From assembly GCF_016902345.1 (NCBI RefSeq), contig NZ_JACJLR010000005.1, forward strand, positions 62,001 through 126,000: a stretch of 64,000 bases of DNA, given 5' to 3'. Shown here piece after piece: positions 18,486 to 26,291 of this stretch. Origin of the DNA: Mediterraneibacter glycyrrhizinilyticus. GTDB lineage: Bacteria > Bacillota > Clostridia > Lachnospirales > Lachnospiraceae. The translations under genes and the position numbers were made by a program. The notes beneath the pieces are model-generated. The model did not search any database. It saw nothing but the letters and a program-made list of their open reading frames with translations, and was not told the DNA's origin. Numbering within the stretch: the first letter of the stretch is position 1; each line of letters opens with the position of its first letter.

Positions 18486-18531
18486 TGTAAGTGCTTACAT
18501 AAAAAGTACAACTTTTTTTTCGTTCAGTCAA
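18486..18531 (-). promoter_or_regulatory. uxaA promoter with LacI-type operator at the start site
   Basis: Read on the minus strand, TTGACT (18526-18531), 17 bp, then TACTTT (18503-18508) place the start near 18496. The dyad TGTAAGTGCTTACA covers 18486-18499, exactly over that start. The same half-sites recur at the regulator and transporter promoters. Confidence 0.8.
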
Positions 18532-18626
18532 CAGAAATTTTAAAATCCAGAAAAAGTGAGGAGGAAATCGGCATGTTGTACAAAATATCTGAAAGCATTT
18601 TGGAGAAAACGCTGAAAGAAAAAACA

Positions 18627-18678
18627 TTGCTGTAATAAAACGCTTACACTATAATGAAAATATATGTAAGCGATTACT
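18627..18678 (+). promoter_or_regulatory. Promoter of the LacI-type regulator with two operator sites
   Basis: TTGCTG (18627-18632), 17 bp, then TATAAT (18650-18655). A half operator with CGCTTACA (18641-18648) lies between the boxes, and TGTAAGCGATTACT (18665-18678) covers the start region. This suggests autoregulation. Confidence 0.75.
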
Positions 18679-18700
18679 TGACCGGGGGAGGAGAGACGGC

Positions 18701-19702
18701 ATGAATATTTATGATATAGCAAAACTGGCGGGAGTGTCCATCGCCACAGTATCGAGAGTGGTAAACGACAGCCCGAGGGTCAGTGAGAAGACAAAGCAGA
18801 AGGTAAGGACAGTCATGGAAGAGAATAACTATACGCCGAATGTGTTTGCCAGAGGGCTGGGGCTTGATTCCATGAAGACCATAGGGATCATCTGTCCGGA
18901 GGTGTCGGATACATACATGGCGCGGGCGGTTTCTTTTATAGAACGCAGACTGCGGGGATATGGGTATGACTGCATCCTGTACTGCAGCGGCAGCCGGCAG
19001 GATAAGAAAGAGCAGGCGATGGAACTGATCCTGAAGAAAAGGATCGATGCACTGGTGCTGGTCGGATCAACCTACGCAGGGCAGGGCGGAGAAGATGATT
19101 CCCTGGATTATATCCGGAGCGCAGCGGAAAAGATTCCGGTGTTTCTGATCAACGGAAAGATCGCCGGGGAGAATGTCTACTGTGTGTACAGTACGGATGA
19201 AGAGTCAACATATGAAGCAGTTTCCAGGCTGATCGAGTCCGGAAGGGAGCAGATCCTCTTTCTCTCAGACTCCCATTCGTACAGCGCCAACAGGAAACTG
19301 GAAGGATACGAACGTGCACTCCGGGAACACGGGCTGCCCGTGCTCGGAGAATTGAAGCTTTATGCGAAAAACCAGGTACACTATGTGAGAGACATCCTGC
19401 TTGCCCGTCGTGCCCTTGTGTTCGACGCGGTGTTTGCCACCGACGACGGAATGGCGGTGGGGGCGGTCAAATATGCCCATGCCAGAGGCATGGAGATCCC
19501 GCGGGAACTGAGCATCATCGGATATAATAATTCGGAGCTGTCTGTCTGCTGCGAGCCGGAACTGACCACAGTGGACAATACAGGGGAGAAGCTGTGCAAT
19601 ATCACAGTGGATAATATGATGAAAGTCCTGAAGGGGGAACAGGTCCCTCAGGAAGTGCCGGTAAAGTGCGTGCTGGTGAAACGCTGCACGACTGATTTTT
19701 AA
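18701..19702 (+). CDS. LacI family regulator of hexuronate genes
   Basis: The 333-aa protein has the LacI helix-turn-helix at its N-terminus (IYDIAKLAGVSIATVSRVVN) with hinge-helix region NVFARGLG, followed by the periplasmic-binding-protein-like sensor domain. It is transcribed away from uxaAB and towards the TRAP-uxaC operon. Matching dyads lie at the start sites of all three promoters, so it most likely represses all of them and itself. The inducer is probably a hexuronate or a breakdown intermediate such as KDG; the sequence does not say which. A GGGGGAGGAG site precedes the ATG. Confidence 0.92.
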   Translation: MNIYDIAKLAGVSIATVSRVVNDSPRVSEKTKQKVRTVMEENNYTPNVFARGLGLDSMKTIGIICPEVSDTYMARAVSFIERRLRGYGYDCILYCSGSRQDKKEQAMELILKKRIDALVLVGSTYAGQGGEDDSLDYIRSAAEKIPVFLINGKIAGENVYCVYSTDEESTYEAVSRLIESGREQILFLSDSHSYSANRKLEGYERALREHGLPVLGELKLYAKNQVHYVRDILLARRALVFDAVFATDDGMAVGAVKYAHARGMEIPRELSIIGYNNSELSVCCEPELTTVDNTGEKLCNITVDNMMKVLKGEQVPQEVPVKCVLVKRCTTDF

Positions 19703-19732
19703 AAAACAGCCGGATGAAAACAGTGCCGTATA

Positions 19733-19790
19733 ACAGAAGAGCCGTCTTCAATGCGCATGCCGCGTTTTGAAGACGGCTCTTCTGTTTTGT
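19733..19790 (+). terminator. Terminator of the LacI-type regulator gene
   Basis: A perfect 19-bp stem (19733-19751 with 19767-19785) with a 15-nt loop, followed by TTTTGT. Confidence 0.9.
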
Positions 19791-19822
19791 CTGCTGAGAA
19801 GCCTGAAAAAGTACTCTTCGAA

Positions 19823-19877
19823 TGTAAGAACTTACAAATATCCGAAATGGAGATGAATATTGATGGAAATGCTTACA
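19823..19877 (+). promoter_or_regulatory. Two further LacI-type operator candidates
   Basis: TGTAAGAACTTACA (19823-19836) is a dyad with the regulon's half-sites, and TGGAAATGCTTACA (19864-19877) is a weaker copy. They lie about 130-185 bp upstream of the dctP start-site operator, a distance that would suit DNA looping by a LacI-type tetramer. Confidence 0.55.
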
Positions 19878-19972
19878 AAGAAAAACATGTATAAAGTGCA
19901 CAAAATAATAATCCTGAAAAAGGCTTAAATATCGCAAAAAAATGTGCGAAACGCCAAAGATTTAAAAGAAGA

Positions 19973-20020
19973 TTGACATTTGTTTGAGGGGTATTTACAA
20001 TAAAATTGTAAGCGTTTACA
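19973..20020 (+). promoter_or_regulatory. dctP-operon promoter with operator at +1
   Basis: TTGACA (19973-19978), 17 bp, then TACAAT (19996-20001) give a start near 20008. TGTAAGCGTTTACA at 20007-20020 lies on it. This is the best copy of the operator in the window. Confidence 0.85.
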
Positions 20021-20109
20021 TCATGTCTGATATGTGCGGAAAATCAGAGACAGAAGAGGATGCGGGAACAGACAGGATGGTTAAATCTGTAAAGAAAGGA
20101 AGAAAAGAA

Positions 20110-21162
20110 ATGAGAGCGATGAAAGCAATCAAACGTTTCGTGTCAGTCGGGGTCTGCACTGCGATGATATTCGGACTGGCAGGATGCTCCTCCAACGGAG
20201 GAACGGCGTTCACAGGCGGCAAGCGGATCATAAGGATCTCCCATGCCCAGTCCGAGACTCATCCGGAGCACATTGGACTTCTGGCATTCAAGGAGTACAT
20301 TGAGGAAAACCTGGGGGATAAATACGAGGTGGAGATCTATCCGAATGAACTTCTCGGCGCGGCGCAGAAAGCGATCGAGCTGACCCAGACCGGTGCGATC
20401 GATTTCGTTGTGGCGGGAACAGCAAACCTTGAGACATTTGCAGATGTTTATGAAGTGTTCAGTATGCCTTATCTGTTCACTTCAGAGGAAGCATATCACG
20501 CCACCATGGAGGATACAGACTATATGGAGCAGGTCTATGCGTCCACAGATGACGCCGGATTCCGCGTCCTGACCTGGTATAACGCGGGAACAAGAAACGT
20601 ATATGCCACGACTCCGATCGAGACGCCGGATGATCTTCAGGGCTTGAAGATCCGTGTACAGCAGAGCCCGGCAAGCGTGTCCATGATCGAGGCCTTCGGC
20701 GCAGCGGCGTCTCCCATGAGTTTCGGCGAGGTGTACACCGCGATCCAGCAGGGCGTGATCGACGGTGCGGAGAACAATGAGCTGGCACTGACCAATAACA
20801 AGCACGGCGAGGTGGCAAAATATTATACTTATACCCTGCATCAGATGGTGCCGGATATGCTCATCGGAAACCTGAAGTTTCTGAACAGCCTGAGCGACGA
20901 AGAATTCGAGGTGTTCCAGGAGGCTGCCCGGATCTCCACGGAAGTGGAAATGGAAGAGTGGGACGCACAGGTGGAAGAGGCGAAAGAGATCGCCCAGAAT
21001 GATATGGGAGTAGAGTTCATTGACGTGGATATCAATACGTTCAAAGAGAAAGTAGAGCCGCTGCATGAAGAGATGCTGGAAGAGAATGAAGACATTGGAG
21101 ACCTTTATGACCACATCCAGGAGATCAATGCCCAGTATGCGGAAGAAGGAGGGGAACAGTAA
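20110..21162 (+). CDS. TRAP transporter substrate-binding lipoprotein (DctP)
   Basis: The 350-aa protein begins with a lipoprotein signal ending in the lipobox LAGC (Cys about 22 residues in), then a DctP-type solute-binding fold. The ligand arginine lies in LQGLKIRVQQSP, where TRAP receptors hold the carboxylate. It captures an acid substrate outside the membrane for DctQM; gene context says galacturonate or glucuronate. The ATG at 20110 is chosen because of GAAAGGA upstream and because it gives a proper signal peptide; the frame is open further upstream, over the promoter. Confidence 0.92.
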   Translation: MRAMKAIKRFVSVGVCTAMIFGLAGCSSNGGTAFTGGKRIIRISHAQSETHPEHIGLLAFKEYIEENLGDKYEVEIYPNELLGAAQKAIELTQTGAIDFVVAGTANLETFADVYEVFSMPYLFTSEEAYHATMEDTDYMEQVYASTDDAGFRVLTWYNAGTRNVYATTPIETPDDLQGLKIRVQQSPASVSMIEAFGAAASPMSFGEVYTAIQQGVIDGAENNELALTNNKHGEVAKYYTYTLHQMVPDMLIGNLKFLNSLSDEEFEVFQEAARISTEVEMEEWDAQVEEAKEIAQNDMGVEFIDVDINTFKEKVEPLHEEMLEENEDIGDLYDHIQEINAQYAEEGGEQ

Positions 21163-21665
21163 TGGAAGGATTGAAAAAATTCCGCAGTATTATCGACAAG
21201 TTTTTAGAGATCGTCTGTGCGTTCCTGTTCGGCGCCATGGTCGTGATCTGTACCTATCAGGTTGTGACAAGATACTTCTTCAACAGTCCGAGCACGGTTT
21301 CGGAGGAACTTCTTACATACAGCTTTACATGGATGGCGCTGTTTGCTTCTGCACTGGTCTTTGGCAAACGGGACCATATGAGGATGGGATTTATCGCGGA
21401 TAAACTGACCGGGACGAAGCGCATGATCCTGGAACTGGTGATCGAACTGCTGATCTTTGCGTTTACATTCGTTGTGCTCGTATATGGAGGTGTCAGCATC
21501 ACAAAGCTGGCGTTCGCACAGGTGACGGCGTCCCTTGGGATCCCCATGGGAGCGGTCTATCTGGTAATTCCGATCTGCGGTGTGATCATCCTGATCTACA
21601 ACATACTTAATATGATTGATATCGTCCGTGCAAAAGGCGTGATGCCGGATCCGACGGATGAGTAG
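21162..21665 (+). CDS. TRAP transporter small membrane subunit (DctQ)
   Basis: The 167-aa protein has four predicted membrane helices and the DctQ pattern, including EELLTYSFTWMALFASA and RMGFIADKL. It joins the large subunit DctM in sodium-driven uptake. Its start codon shares a base with the dctP stop (TAATG), a sign of coupled translation. Confidence 0.93.
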   Translation: MEGLKKFRSIIDKFLEIVCAFLFGAMVVICTYQVVTRYFFNSPSTVSEELLTYSFTWMALFASALVFGKRDHMRMGFIADKLTGTKRMILELVIELLIFAFTFVVLVYGGVSITKLAFAQVTASLGIPMGAVYLVIPICGVIILIYNILNMIDIVRAKGVMPDPTDE

Positions 21666-21680
21666 GAGGGAGGAAACGAT

Positions 21681-22988
21681 ATGGATATTGCAATTTTAAG
21701 TGGACTTATCATTCTGGTACTGCTTGTTATTATGCTGATTTCCGGAGTCCCGATCGCGGTGGCTCTGGGTGTGTCGTCGATCTGCGCCATCCTTCCGGTC
21801 ATGTCCCTGGACATTGCCGTTGTCACCGGCGCACAGAGGATATTCTCCGGAATCTCGACGTTTTCACTGCTTGCGATCCCGTTCTTCATACTGGCGGGAA
21901 ATATTATGAACAAGGGCGGAATCGCCATCCGTCTCATTAACCTTGCCAAGATCCTCTGCGGACGTGCACCGGGCGCTCTTGCCCACACAAACGTAGTGGC
22001 AAACATGCTCTTTGGCGCGATCTCAGGGTCCGGTACAGCAGCCGCATCTGCCATGGGATCCATCATCGGCCCGGTGGAGGAAGAAGAGGGGTATGACAGA
22101 AACTTTTCTGCGGCGGCAAACATCGCGACAGCTCCGACAGGACTTCTGATCCCGCCAAGCAACGTTATGATCACATTCTCCCTTGTCAGCGGAGGAACTT
22201 CTGTAGCGGCGCTGTTCATGGCAGGATATATCCCGGGAATCCTCTGGGGACTTGCCTGCATGGTGGTGATCTACTTCCTGGCGAAGAAGAGAGGCTATGT
22301 CAACAAAGTAAAACTTTCCGGAAAAGAAAAACTGACGATCGTATTTCAGGCGCTGCCCTGCCTGCTCCTGATCATCATCGTCATCGGCGGTATCATCGGA
22401 GGCGTGTTTACTGCAACGGAAGGATCTGCGATCGCGGTGGTATACAGTCTGGTGCTGTCCCTCTTCTTCTATAAGTCCATTACATGGAAAGAGATCCCGA
22501 AGATCTTAAAAGAAAGTGCAGAGATGACCGGTATCATCATCTTCCTGATCGGTGTGTCCAACATCATGTCCTGGATCATGGCGTTTACAGGGATCCCGAC
22601 TGCGATCTCAACAGCGCTTCTGGGACTGACAGACAACAAATATATCATCCTGTTCATCATCAACATCCTGCTCCTGTTTGTGGGGACATTTATGGATATG
22701 ACGCCGGCGTGCCTGATCTTTACCCCGATCTTCCTTCCGGTGTGTACGGCACTGGGGATGCACACGATCCATTTCGGTATCATGCTGATTTTTAACCTCT
22801 GTATCGGAACGATCACGCCTCCGGTAGGAACGACTCTGTTTGTAGGAGTGAAGGTTGGAAAAGTCAAGATCGAGACTGTGTTCAAACAGCTCTTGTGGTA
22901 TTTTGCGGCGATCATCATCGTGCTGATGTTTGTGACCTATATCCCGCAGCTTTCACTCTGGCTGCCTGGTTTGATGGGATACGTCTGA
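21681..22988 (+). CDS. TRAP transporter large membrane subunit (DctM)
   Basis: The 435-aa, very hydrophobic protein has about a dozen membrane helices and DctM motifs such as GAISGSGTAAASAMGSI, and TPPVGTTLFVG near the C-terminus. It forms the sodium-coupled transport channel with DctQ. It lies 15 bp after dctQ and is followed by uxaC, so the imported acid is most likely a hexuronate. Confidence 0.95.
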   Translation: MDIAILSGLIILVLLVIMLISGVPIAVALGVSSICAILPVMSLDIAVVTGAQRIFSGISTFSLLAIPFFILAGNIMNKGGIAIRLINLAKILCGRAPGALAHTNVVANMLFGAISGSGTAAASAMGSIIGPVEEEEGYDRNFSAAANIATAPTGLLIPPSNVMITFSLVSGGTSVAALFMAGYIPGILWGLACMVVIYFLAKKRGYVNKVKLSGKEKLTIVFQALPCLLLIIIVIGGIIGGVFTATEGSAIAVVYSLVLSLFFYKSITWKEIPKILKESAEMTGIIIFLIGVSNIMSWIMAFTGIPTAISTALLGLTDNKYIILFIINILLLFVGTFMDMTPACLIFTPIFLPVCTALGMHTIHFGIMLIFNLCIGTITPPVGTTLFVGVKVGKVKIETVFKQLLWYFAAIIIVLMFVTYIPQLSLWLPGLMGYV

Positions 22989-23050
22989 TAGAGCGGATAG
23001 ATATAGATTAAGATGGGAATTTAAGATAATGTGAAGGGAGAGGACTGAGA

Positions 23051-24469
23051 ATGAAAGAATTTATGGACAAGGATTTCCTGCTGAGTACAGAAACGGCAAA
23101 GGAACTGTTCCACGGATATGCGGAGGAGACGCCGATCCTGGACTACCACTGCCACATCAATCCGGAGGAGATCGCAAAGGACAGAAAGTTTGACAACATT
23201 ACCCAGGTATGGCTGGGAGGCGATCATTACAAATGGAGACTGATGCGTTCCAACGGCGTGGAGGAGAGATATATCACAGGTGACGCCTCAGACAGGGAGA
23301 AGTTCCAGAAATGGGCGGAGACACTGGAGCGGGGGATCGGAAATCCGCTGTATCACTGGAGCCATCTGGAACTGCGCAGATATTTCGGATATAACGGAGT
23401 GCTCAATGGAGAGACCGCAGAGGAGGTTTGGAACCTGTGCAATGCGAAGCTGGCGGAGGATTCCATGAGCGTGAGGAACATCATCCGGCAGTCCGGCGTT
23501 ATGCTGATCTGTACCACGGACGATCCGGTGGATTCACTCGAGTGGCACAAGGTGCTCAAAGAGGATGAGACGTTTGAGGTCCAGGTCCTTCCTGCATGGC
23601 GCCCGGATAAGGCAAACGGCATCGAGAAACCGGGATTTGCGGATTATCTGAAAGAACTCGGTGCGGCAGCAGGGATGGAGGTCCGGACATTTGCGGACAT
23701 CAAGGAGGCGCTGAAGAAGCGGATGGCATTTTTTGATGAGATGGGGTGCCGTGCTTCCGACCATGCTCTCGAGTATGTGATGTACGCTCCCGCTTCCGGG
23801 GAAGAGATCGAAGCGATCGTGGCGAAAAAGCTTGCCGGCGGCGAGATCACAAAAGAAGACGAACTGAAGTACAAGACTGCGTTCATGCTGTTCGTGGGAA
23901 GAGAGTACAGCAGGCTGGGATGGGTCATGCAGCTCCACTACGGATGTAAGAGGGATAACAATACTCCGATGTTCGACCGCCTGGGACCAGATACCGGATA
24001 TGACTGTATCAACAACTATGCGCCGTCAGGACAGATGGCAGATTTCCTGAATGCCCTGAACGTGACAGGAGAGCTCCCGAAGACGATCATCTACAGTCTG
24101 AATCCGAATGACGACGAAGCGATCGGCACGATCCTCGGCTGCTTCCAGGACTGTGACGCTGCGGCGAAGATCCAGCAGGGGTCCGCATGGTGGTTCAACG
24201 ACCATAAGACCGGAATGACAAAGCAGATGACATCCCTTGCGAACCTGGGCTGCCTGAGCAATTTTGTGGGGATGCTGACCGATTCCAGGAGTTTCCTTTC
24301 TTACACCAGGCATGAATATTTCCGGAGGATCCTGTGCGAACTTTTCGGAAACTGGGTGGAGAACGGAGAATATCCGAAAGATATGAAAGTCCTCGGCGGG
24401 ATCGTGAAAGATATTTCCTACAATAATGCAGTGCGATATTTCGGATTTGATCTGGAGACAGTGAGATAG
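23051..24469 (+). CDS. uxaC: Glucuronate (uronate) isomerase
   Basis: The 472-aa enzyme belongs to the amidohydrolase-related uronate isomerases, with DYHCHINPEEIA metal ligands near the N-terminus, MQLHYGCKRDNN, and SYTRHEYFRRILCELFG at the C-terminus. It converts D-galacturonate to tagaturonate and D-glucuronate to fructuronate, feeding UxaB and UxaA. It follows dctM by 62 bp with a GGGAGAGG site. Together the locus covers uptake, isomerisation, reduction and dehydration of galacturonate. Confidence 0.96.
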   Translation: MKEFMDKDFLLSTETAKELFHGYAEETPILDYHCHINPEEIAKDRKFDNITQVWLGGDHYKWRLMRSNGVEERYITGDASDREKFQKWAETLERGIGNPLYHWSHLELRRYFGYNGVLNGETAEEVWNLCNAKLAEDSMSVRNIIRQSGVMLICTTDDPVDSLEWHKVLKEDETFEVQVLPAWRPDKANGIEKPGFADYLKELGAAAGMEVRTFADIKEALKKRMAFFDEMGCRASDHALEYVMYAPASGEEIEAIVAKKLAGGEITKEDELKYKTAFMLFVGREYSRLGWVMQLHYGCKRDNNTPMFDRLGPDTGYDCINNYAPSGQMADFLNALNVTGELPKTIIYSLNPNDDEAIGTILGCFQDCDAAAKIQQGSAWWFNDHKTGMTKQMTSLANLGCLSNFVGMLTDSRSFLSYTRHEYFRRILCELFGNWVENGEYPKDMKVLGGIVKDISYNNAVRYFGFDLETVR

Positions 24470-24528
24470 CGGCGGCAGATCCGGCTGAATCGCAGGAGAA
24501 TATAAGAGAATAATTATAAGAAGAAACA

Positions 24529-24574
24529 GAGAACACACATGGCGGGGCACTGCATGTGTGTTCTCGCATTTTTC
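24529..24574 (+). terminator. Terminator of the dctPQM-uxaC operon
   Basis: A perfect 13-bp stem (24529-24541 with 24553-24565) followed by GCATTTTTC. Confidence 0.9.
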
Positions 24575-24629
24575 TGCAGACCGGAATTTCTGGGGCGAGT
24601 ATTTGAATATTGATTTGAAAGTGATTTTG

Positions 24630-24661
24630 TTGACAAATCTATATTATACAAAATATAATAT
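24630..24661 (+). promoter_or_regulatory. padR promoter with overlapping inverted repeat
   Basis: TTGACA (24630-24635), 18 bp, then TATAAT (24654-24659). A perfect 8-bp inverted repeat, ATATTATA (24641-24648) and TATAATAT (24654-24661) with a 5-nt spacer, covers the -10. It is a good candidate for autorepression by PadR, although AT-rich -10 regions form such dyads by chance more easily. Confidence 0.65.
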
Positions 24662-24716
24662 GCAATATGTATTGTGGAGAAAACAATAAGATGCGCGGAC
24701 AAGAAAGGAGGAACCT

Positions 24717-25046
24717 ATGGTATTTAATACAGGCGCGGCGCTTCTGGACGCAGTGGTGCTTGCAGTCGTTTCCACGGAGGAGGGCGGCACATACGGTTAC
24801 CGGATCACTCAGGACGTCCGAAAGGTCCTGGATGTCTCAGAGTCTACCCTGTATCCGGTTCTGAGGAGGCTTCAGAAAGATGGCTGCCTGGATGTGTATG
24901 ACAAACAGTTTGACGGGCGGAACCGGAGGTATTATAAGATAACAGAGAGAGGGAAGGAACAGCTTCAGATGTACAGAGAAGAGTGGGAGGTGTACAGCGG
25001 CAGGATCAGCGCGATCTTTGACGGAGAGAGATTGTCTGATTTTTAA
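24717..25046 (+). CDS. PadR family transcriptional regulator
   Basis: The 109-aa protein is a PadR winged helix (about 8-85) with YGYRITQDVRKVLDVSESTLYPVLRRLQKDG and RYYKITERGKEQL, and a short C-terminal helix for dimerisation. A strong AAAGGAGG precedes the ATG. In Clostridia such short PadR proteins usually precede DUF1700 or DUF4097 membrane proteins or an ABC exporter, but none follows here: the next gene is a spore protein. Its targets therefore lie elsewhere. Confidence 0.92.
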   Translation: MVFNTGAALLDAVVLAVVSTEEGGTYGYRITQDVRKVLDVSESTLYPVLRRLQKDGCLDVYDKQFDGRNRRYYKITERGKEQLQMYREEWEVYSGRISAIFDGERLSDF

Positions 25047-25086
25047 CAGGTACCGTGTACTTTTGAAAAGGTACACGGTACCTGTT
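25045..25086. repeat. 42-bp near-perfect palindrome after padR
   Basis: Arms 25045-25060 and 25071-25086 pair without mismatch over 16 bp, and the loop (TTTTGAAAAG) is itself nearly self-complementary. It starts inside the padR stop codon. No T-run follows on the plus strand, so it is not a standard terminator. Confidence 0.75.
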
Positions 25087-25152
25087 GGAAAAATCAGAAT
25101 ATTATCACAATTTCCCGGCAATACTTCTGAAAAACAGAAAGAAGGAATTGCA

Positions 25153-25347
25153 GTGGGAAAGAAAAAGGAAAAACCAATTGATCTGAAAAGCCTGGCTCCG
25201 GAGGAAAAAGTAAAATATGAGATCGCGGAGGAACTGGGGCTTCTCGACAAAGTGCTTGAACACGGTTGGAAGTCTCTTACATCAAAAGAGACCGGGAGGA
25301 TAGGAGGCCTGGTTACGAAGAAAAAAAGAAACCTCAGGAACGATTAA
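25153..25347 (+). CDS. Alpha/beta-type small acid-soluble spore protein
   Basis: The 64-aa basic protein carries the conserved spore-protein pattern KYEIAEELGLLDKV...GRIGGLVTKK, including the Glu-Ile/Leu of the germination-protease site (YEIAEELG). Such proteins coat and protect spore DNA and are degraded at germination. The start is a GTG with a GAAGGA site seven bases upstream; the frame is open further upstream but that part does not look like the family. Its presence supports a spore-forming host. Lachnospiraceae versions of this length with the LLDKVLEHGWKSL insert are divergent from the Bacillus type. Confidence 0.85.
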   Translation: MGKKKEKPIDLKSLAPEEKVKYEIAEELGLLDKVLEHGWKSLTSKETGRIGGLVTKKKRNLRND

Positions 25348-25351
25348 ATTC

Positions 25352-25380
25352 TTTACAAATGCAGTATCTTTTGGTACAAT
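25352..25380 (+). promoter_or_regulatory. Promoter of the WecG/TagA-like gene
   Basis: TTTACA (25352-25357), 17 bp, then TGGTACAAT with an extended -10 (TACAAT 25375-25380). Confidence 0.7.
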
Positions 25381-25413
25381 TGTACAATTGGGGAGAGACT
25401 GTGAGTGATATGA

Positions 25414-26085
25414 ATGGGAAAAACGATAAATATTTTTGATGTAGAGATGGAATGTCTGTCTGCAAAAGAACTGATGCTCAATGTGATTCGGTTTCTGGAG
25501 ACAGATGCTATCGATACAATAGAACTTATGACAATGGATATGCTGATGGCGGGGCAGGATGATCCGAAATGGAAAGCGCAGGTCGGAGAACTGGGGCTGG
25601 TCATCCCAGAGGAAAGTGAGATCCTGGAAGCTGCAGGAATAGAGGATAAGAGCCTGATCAAAGAGGCGGGCGAGAGAACATTTCTGAGAATGTTTATGAA
25701 ATTTCTTCAGAAAAATCAGAAAAGGATTTTTCTGCTGGCTGAGACAGAAGAAAAGCTTCAGCATCTGGAGGAAGCTCTCAGGAGATATGACCGAGGTGTA
25801 CGGGTTGCGGGACATGCTGTCCTTATGGAACAGGAAGGACAGGAAGAGAACGCCATCAACGAGATCAACGGAACAGAGACGGACTGCATTTTTTCTATTC
25901 TGCCTTCCCCATATCAGGAGCGCTTCATCACAGAGAATAAGGCGCTTCTCAAGGCCAGAGTCTGGCTGGGATGCGGGACTGTGCTGGAGCAGAGTTATGA
26001 AGCGAGAAATCTGGGAAGAAGGATAAGGCGCTTCTTTGCAAAGAAAGTTTTTAAATACCGGGTAGAACAGCAGAGAGAGGATTAA
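25414..26085 (+). CDS. WecG/TagA/CpsF-like glycosyltransferase, divergent
   Basis: The 223-aa protein resembles the WecG/TagA/CpsF family, which transfers sugars such as N-acetylmannosamine to lipid-linked precursors. Seen here are the family's middle block with RIFLLAETEEKLQHLEEAL, the CIFSILPSPYQERF segment where family members carry their substrate loop, and WLGCGTVL near the C-terminus. The N-terminal Asp/Asn region is altered to ELMTMDMLMAGQ. It stands alone, not in a wall or capsule cluster, with its own promoter. The ribosome site is weak. Function beyond the family is unknown; it may not be catalytic. Confidence 0.65.
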   Translation: MGKTINIFDVEMECLSAKELMLNVIRFLETDAIDTIELMTMDMLMAGQDDPKWKAQVGELGLVIPEESEILEAAGIEDKSLIKEAGERTFLRMFMKFLQKNQKRIFLLAETEEKLQHLEEALRRYDRGVRVAGHAVLMEQEGQEENAINEINGTETDCIFSILPSPYQERFITENKALLKARVWLGCGTVLEQSYEARNLGRRIRRFFAKKVFKYRVEQQRED

Positions 26086-26139
26086 CGGTATTTGTGAACA
26101 ATGCATAGAGGAAAAATATGAATTTTTTGTAAAAAATTT

Positions 26140-26181
26140 GAGGAAATGCCTAAAAGAAAAGTATTTCCTCTTTCTTTTTTT
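26140..26181 (+). terminator. Terminator after the WecG/TagA-like gene
   Basis: An 8-bp stem (26140-26147 with 26163-26170) followed by an 11-nt T-rich run. Confidence 0.75.
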
Positions 26182-26291
26182 GGAGTTTTGCATTAGTATA
26201 GTAGTTAAATATGTATACGGATCATGTTTAGGAGAAATAATTTTGTGAAAAATGCACATGAGCTTGCAGGGAAGAGTGGAGGACAAAAAGT

